A DNA stretch of 64,000 nucleotides from Pseudomonas sp. LRP2-20 (GTDB lineage: Bacteria > Pseudomonadota > Gammaproteobacteria > Pseudomonadales > Pseudomonadaceae): the NCBI RefSeq assembly GCF_024349685.1, contig NZ_AP025944.1, positions 3,168,001 through 3,232,000 of the forward strand, given 5' to 3'. This document shows, in pieces, positions 60,084 to 64,000 of this stretch (the stretch's first letter is position 1; every line of letters starts with the position of its first letter). Under the pieces are notes generated by a model. It had not been told where the DNA came from and made no database searches. It saw only the letters and a program-made list of their open reading frames with translations. The position numbers and the translations under genes are program-made.

Positions 60084-60110
60084 GAGGCTCCCTTCGGGGA
60101 GCCTCTTTCT
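60084..60110 (+). terminator. UUCG-capped hairpin between fapC and fapD
   Basis: GAGGCTCCC, loop TTCG and GGGAGCCTC are followed by TTTCT. A nine-bp stem with a stable tetraloop and a short T run is an intrinsic terminator that is probably leaky, since fapD to fapF follow without other promoters seen. Confidence 0.75.
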
Positions 60111-60138
60111 AACAAGAATAAGGCAGGGGGCGTCGAAC

Positions 60139-60819
60139 ATGCGCATTATCGCCTTGGCATTTCTGCTGTGCATCGCCAGTGTCAGCGAAGCCTCGCAGAT
60201 GCCGTTGTCCGTGCTGCCAGGTGGTGCAGTGATCTACAAACCGGTCCAGAGCATCCGCGAACGCAAGTTCGCCGACCTGGTCCAGCAGAAAACCGACTTC
60301 AGCTGCGGCGCGGCATCCCTGGCGACCATTCTGCGCCAGGCCTACTGGCTGGACGTGGATGAAAACCAGGTGATCGAGGGCATGCTGGCCCACGCCGACC
60401 AGGACCTGGTGCGTACCCAGGGCTTCTCCATGCTCGACATGAAGCACTACGTGGAAAGCCTGGGCATGCGTGCACGCGGCTACAAGGTAGCCCCCGACAC
60501 GCTGCAAAGCATCCGCATTCCCGTGGTCGTGCTGATGGATATCCGCGGCTACAAGCACTTTGTGGTGATGCAGAAGGTCGACAGAGGCTGGGTGTACATC
60601 GGTGATCCGGTACTGGGCCACAAACGCTTCAAGCTCGACGATTTCATCAAAGGCTGGAACGGCATCATCTTCGCCGTCATTGGCAAGGGCTATGACAAGA
60701 ACAACATCCTGCTCGACCCGCCGCTACCGCTGAGCGCCAGAAACCGCGTCAGCAATTTCACGCCGGTGCCGGATGCAGAGCTGATGGACTTCGGTTTCAT
60801 TCAAAGCGACTTCTTCTAA
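60139..60819 (+). CDS. fapD: FapD, C39-family cysteine peptidase
   Basis: A 226-aa exported peptidase (signal RIIALAFLLCIASVSEA). The C39 triad is visible: Cys56 in DFSCGAASLA, His140 in RGYKHFVVM and Asp156 in YIGDPVLG. FapD is thought to process Fap components during export. The start at 60139 follows AGGCAGGGG. It is separated from fapC by a terminator-like hairpin. Confidence 0.92.
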   Translation: MRIIALAFLLCIASVSEASQMPLSVLPGGAVIYKPVQSIRERKFADLVQQKTDFSCGAASLATILRQAYWLDVDENQVIEGMLAHADQDLVRTQGFSMLDMKHYVESLGMRARGYKVAPDTLQSIRIPVVVLMDIRGYKHFVVMQKVDRGWVYIGDPVLGHKRFKLDDFIKGWNGIIFAVIGKGYDKNNILLDPPLPLSARNRVSNFTPVPDAELMDFGFIQSDFF

Positions 60820-60863
60820 TGACCTTCTTAACGACGTAGGGCAAGACGCTCCGGGAGAGCCCC

Positions 60864-61616
60864 ATGAAGACTTCCCTCTGGCTGGCAGTGGTTTGCCTGG
60901 CCGCCAGCCTGCCAACCCAGGCAGAAACGTTCAAACCGATCGAATTGAAAGACCAGGAACTGGCCGGCCTGCGTGGGCGTTATGTGATGCCAGGGCGGAT
61001 CGTGAGCTTTGGCGTGGTCATGACCAGCACCTGGCAGAACGCCAATGGCGAAGTGATTGGCGCGACATCGGCGATGCAGATCCAGCAATCGACCATCAAG
61101 CCACAGTTCTATGTCTCGATGATCGATGAAAAGGGCACCGGCAGTGCACAGACTCGCAGCACCGGCACCGGCACCGGCACCGTCAGCGGCGGTGGCGGCC
61201 TCAACACGACCCAGGGCGTGACCCAGGTGGTACGTGCGGCGGGTGATTTCAACGCGGCCAACAACAATGTCGACATCAACGTCACCAAGGGCAACGAGGC
61301 GCCATCCGGGCAACCCCAGGGCCAGGCCCTGGCGGCTGGCTCCACCCTGGTGGGGAGCAATGGCGCGGGCTCGTTGAGTGTGTCGTCGACCAGCAGTGGC
61401 GTGCAGATGAATATCGTCGCCAACGGCAACCAAGGTAATTCTATGCAAAGCCTGGGCCAGGGCGGACTGATGCAGAACACCACCCTGCTGGGCGCCAGCA
61501 ACCGTGTCAGCAACCTGACATCCCTCAATGTCGTGCTGCGCGACAATGCGCCGATGGCCGGATCCGTGGGTGCCAATCTCGAACAACTCAAAGGCATTCG
61601 CAATCTCGGATACTGA
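60864..61616 (+). CDS. fapE: FapE
   Basis: A 250-aa exported protein (signal SLWLAVVCLAASLPTQA) with the FapE segment KPIELKDQELAGLRGRYVMPGRIVSFGVVMTSTWQNANGE, a central low-complexity GTGTGTVSGGGG stretch and SVSSTSSGVQMNIVANGNQG near the end. FapE is an extracellular component of the fibre found in small amount. GGAGAG precedes the ATG. Confidence 0.9.
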   Translation: MKTSLWLAVVCLAASLPTQAETFKPIELKDQELAGLRGRYVMPGRIVSFGVVMTSTWQNANGEVIGATSAMQIQQSTIKPQFYVSMIDEKGTGSAQTRSTGTGTGTVSGGGGLNTTQGVTQVVRAAGDFNAANNNVDINVTKGNEAPSGQPQGQALAAGSTLVGSNGAGSLSVSSTSSGVQMNIVANGNQGNSMQSLGQGGLMQNTTLLGASNRVSNLTSLNVVLRDNAPMAGSVGANLEQLKGIRNLGY

Positions 61617-61663
61617 TCTACGCTCAAGTCTCATCGTATGTAGTCAGAAGGGACGGCTAATCC

Positions 61664-62944
61664 ATGCACCGTTTGTTGACGTTCAGAGCTATCGTTTGCA
61701 TTACCACACTGGCCCCGGCCACTCTGCTACAGGCGGCAACCGACCCACAGGTCGAAGCACTCAAACAGGAACTGATTGCGCTGAAACAGCGCTACGAAGC
61801 CCAACAGAACGCACTGATGGTGCTGGAACAGCGGCTCAAGCAGGTCGAGGAGGCCCCCGCCCAGCCAGCACCGAAACGCCTGACCAAGTCCCCAGCACAG
61901 GGGGTAAAAGGTGGCCAGACCGTTGCCACCGGTACGCCGGGCAGCAGTGGCGCTTCTTACGGGCAGTCACTGCAGGACAACTCGGAACCGGCGCAGAGCG
62001 TGTCCAACCTGTACGACGAAGCGAGCGGCTTCTTCGGTGGCGGCAAGTTCAGCGTCGAAACCGGCCTCACCTACACCCACTACGACACCCGCGCCCTGGT
62101 GCTCAACGGGTTTCTGGCGCTGGACTCGATCTTCCTCGGCAACATCAACATCGACCGCATCAAGGCAGACAACTGGACCCTGGACCTGACGGCGCGCTAC
62201 AACGTCGACCAACGTTGGCAGTTCGACATCAACGTGCCCATCGTCTACCGCGACTCCACCTACTCGTCAGGTGGTGCAGGCGGGGCCGCCGGGACCACGT
62301 CCGACGCATCGGTTACCCGCGACCCGACCATCGGCGACGTCAACTTCGGCATCGCCTACAAGTTCCTCGACGAGTCGGAAACATGGCCTGATGCGGTTGC
62401 TACCTTGCGCGTGAAAGCACCAACCGGCAAAGACCCCTACGGCATCAAGCTGCAACAGGTGGCGGGCAACGACAACCTGTCGGTGCCCGAGGACCTGCCG
62501 ACCGGCAACGGTGTCTGGGCCATCACGCCTGGCATCTCGCTGGTCAAGACCTTCGACCCGGCCGTGCTGTTCGGCAGCCTGTCGTACACCTACAACATGC
62601 AGGACTCGTTCAGCGACATCAGCCCGCAGGTGAACACCAAGGTGCCGGGTGACGTGAAACTCGGCGATTCCTGGCAGATCGGCGGCGGTATTGCCTTCGC
62701 CCTCAACGAGAAAATGAGCATGTCGTTCTCGGTCACCGACCAGTTCGCCCGCAAGAGCAAGATCAAGCCCGACGGCGGCGACTGGCAATCGATCACCAAC
62801 AGCGACTATAACGCGGCCAACTTCAACGTCGGCCTGACCTTTGCAGCCTCCAACAACCTGACGATCGTGCCGAACTTGTCGATTGGCCTGACAGATGATG
62901 CGCCGGACTTTTCCTTCAGCCTGAAGTTCCCGTACTACTTCTGA
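61664..62944 (+). CDS. fapF: FapF, outer-membrane amyloid secretion channel
   Basis: A 426-aa outer-membrane protein with signal peptide, an N-terminal coiled coil (about residues 27-65, [20 protein letters not shown] then [14 protein letters not shown]), a Pro/Lys linker and a C-terminal beta-barrel ending in SLKFPYYF, whose last Phe is the sorting signal. FapF forms a trimeric pore that releases FapA, FapB, FapC and FapE. It ends the fap operon. A GC hairpin follows at 62950. Confidence 0.93.
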   Translation: MHRLLTFRAIVCITTLAPATLLQAATDPQVEALKQELIALKQRYEAQQNALMVLEQRLKQVEEAPAQPAPKRLTKSPAQGVKGGQTVATGTPGSSGASYGQSLQDNSEPAQSVSNLYDEASGFFGGGKFSVETGLTYTHYDTRALVLNGFLALDSIFLGNINIDRIKADNWTLDLTARYNVDQRWQFDINVPIVYRDSTYSSGGAGGAAGTTSDASVTRDPTIGDVNFGIAYKFLDESETWPDAVATLRVKAPTGKDPYGIKLQQVAGNDNLSVPEDLPTGNGVWAITPGISLVKTFDPAVLFGSLSYTYNMQDSFSDISPQVNTKVPGDVKLGDSWQIGGGIAFALNEKMSMSFSVTDQFARKSKIKPDGGDWQSITNSDYNAANFNVGLTFAASNNLTIVPNLSIGLTDDAPDFSFSLKFPYYF

Positions 62945-62949
62945 CAGCC

Positions 62950-62966
62950 GGGGCGCAAGGCGCCCC
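62950..62966 (+). terminator. GC hairpin after fapF
   Basis: GGGGCGC, loop AAG and GCGCCCC; no T run follows. Confidence 0.5.
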
Positions 62967-63066
62967 CAATTGGTTACCAACCTTGTAGCCAACGGCTTTC
63001 CTGGTATCGGCCTGTTATCATCGCGCACAGATATGTGACGATTTCATGGCAAAAAGGAAAGTTTTC

Positions 63067-64000
63067 GTGAAGAACCTGCAAGGCCCGCCACGCACCCGGC
63101 TGCTCGCCCTGATTACCCTGGTGCTGGTGATCCCTCTGGTCGTGCGCGCCCTGTTGGGTTGGTCCAACCCCTATGGCTACCTGTCGGACCTGGCGCTGGG
63201 CAGTCTGCTGGTGCTGCTGTTGCAGCGCCGCCCGTGGTGGCTGGCGCTGCCGGTTCTGCTGGCCTGGGCCACCCTGTGGGTAGCTTCGGCCGAACTGGTC
63301 AGCGCCGTTGGCAGGCTGCCGAACAGTGCCGACCTGGGCTACCTGTTCGACCCGCAGTTCATGGAAAACTCCACCGGTGGCGGTCTGGCCCATACCTGGC
63401 TGCCCTTATTGATGGCGGGCGGCCTGCTGGTCTGGCTGGGCAGCGCCTGGCACAGTCGCAGGCAACCCGGCGCGAAGTTCGCGCGCAAGGCCTGGGCTAT
63501 TCCGGCGCTGCTGTTCGTTGCGCACTGGGGCAGCCAGCACCTGGCGCCCAGCGAAGCCGACCAGTGGCGCCAATACAACCTGCCCCATCAGTTGCTGTCT
63601 GCCGCCGCCGGCGACCTGCAGCGTCACGTCCAGCACTGGGCGGGCCACGCCCCAACGGTCACGCCGCTGCCAAGCGCTGGCCTGACACAGCATGACTTGA
63701 GCGGGCAAAAGCTGCTGACAGCGCCAGGCCGCGCCCGCAACCTGCTGGTCATCACCCTCGAAGGCATCCCCGGCGCCTATGTGCGCCCCAACCGTCAGGC
63801 CCTGCACAGCCGTTTCGATGAAGACCTGATGCCCAGGCTCAGCCAGTGGGCTGAACGCGGCATGAACACCCCGGACTATGTGTTGCACACGCACCAGACC
63901 ATCCGCGGCCTGTATGCGATGCTGTGCGGCGACTACGACAAACTCGCCAACGGCACGCCCAAAGGGGTCGAGCTGCTCACCCAGCACCAGCGCAACCAGG
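63067..64000 (+). CDS. LTA-synthase/sulfatase-like membrane protein (cut by window edge)
   Basis: The first 311 residues of a membrane protein with about five N-terminal helices (TRLLALITLVLVIPLVVRAL through LLFVAHW) and then a periplasmic domain starting NLLVITLEGIPGAYVRPNRQ and LMPRLSQWAERGMNTPDYVLHTHQTIRGLYAMLCGDY, which follows the alkaline-phosphatase-fold sulfatase/LTA-synthase pattern. The nucleophile is likely the Thr in HTHQTIRG. The GTG at 63067 has AGGAAAG upstream; an ATG at 63046 is the alternative. The C terminus lies beyond the right edge. Probably a phosphoglycerol or phosphoethanolamine transferase. Confidence 0.75.
   Translation, partial: MKNLQGPPRTRLLALITLVLVIPLVVRALLGWSNPYGYLSDLALGSLLVLLLQRRPWWLALPVLLAWATLWVASAELVSAVGRLPNSADLGYLFDPQFMENSTGGGLAHTWLPLLMAGGLLVWLGSAWHSRRQPGAKFARKAWAIPALLFVAHWGSQHLAPSEADQWRQYNLPHQLLSAAAGDLQRHVQHWAGHAPTVTPLPSAGLTQHDLSGQKLLTAPGRARNLLVITLEGIPGAYVRPNRQALHSRFDEDLMPRLSQWAERGMNTPDYVLHTHQTIRGLYAMLCGDYDKLANGTPKGVELLTQHQRNQ

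Noticed and set aside
59375-60115. Minus-strand frames rich in Arg/Leu/Val in the fapC linker
   Set aside because: They arise from the repetitive AGC/TCG codons of the low-complexity linker read in reverse.

Overview
The window reads as chromosome of a fluorescent Pseudomonas, most likely the P. putida group. The evidence is high-GC coding with AGGAG-type ribosome sites, paired REP palindromes of the Pseudomonas type (CGCGGG...CCCGC TCCCACAGG), a complete fapABCDEF functional-amyloid operon, and the gene neighbourhood azoR / uppP / Cache-domain chemoreceptor / pnuC. No tRNA, rRNA or CRISPR array was seen. Identifications come from reading motifs and family resemblance; no database search was run.

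1-19.3 kb is a catabolic block. A minus-strand operon (9436 down to the left edge) encodes an RBBP9-like hydrolase, an outer-membrane DUF1302 protein, a DUF1329 protein, a Ycf48-like beta-propeller, an MMPL/RND permease, an acyl-CoA dehydrogenase and the start of an acyl-CoA ligase. An AraC-type regulator (9628) separates it from a second minus-strand block: YeiH-type exporter, Rieske ferredoxin, DsbA/FrnE-like protein and MFS transporter (10635-13919), then a BKACE enzyme, a TauD-type dioxygenase and a quinone oxidoreductase (14103-17060). A 16-nt motif is repeated exactly about 100 bp upstream of the first gene of both blocks, and A-rich Crc/Hfq-like sites precede five genes. I infer one regulon for uptake and degradation of a hydrophobic acid, possibly a sulfonate. 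A MerR regulator with a divergent old-yellow-enzyme gene closes the block.

19.3-46.5 kb is a patchwork accessory region: small lipoproteins and orphan proteins, decayed fragments (H-NS-like, AraC, IS1182-type, phage structural protein, integrase), an inactivated IS5-family element at 38001-38930, and intact cargo. The cargo is a periplasmic esterase with a DUF2790 protein, TetR with two nearly identical SnoaL-like (DUF1348) genes, the cyanate operon cynR/cynTS, a betaine-type ABC transporter with ATPase and permease fused, a lysA-like decarboxylase with a VOC protein and a divergent LysR, and an XRE regulator divergent from a MAPEG gene and a nonsense-interrupted DUF2834 gene. A YceK-like lipoprotein gene occurs twice, 7.7 kb apart.

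46.5-64 kb is conserved chromosome: the ABC-F ATPase ybiT, an MFS transporter, a secreted hydrolase, azoR with a divergent LysR, a YjbR protein, DUF1294, uppP, a Cache-domain chemoreceptor, pnuC with a NadR-like kinase, the fap operon, and the start of an LTA-synthase/sulfatase-like membrane protein cut by the window edge.
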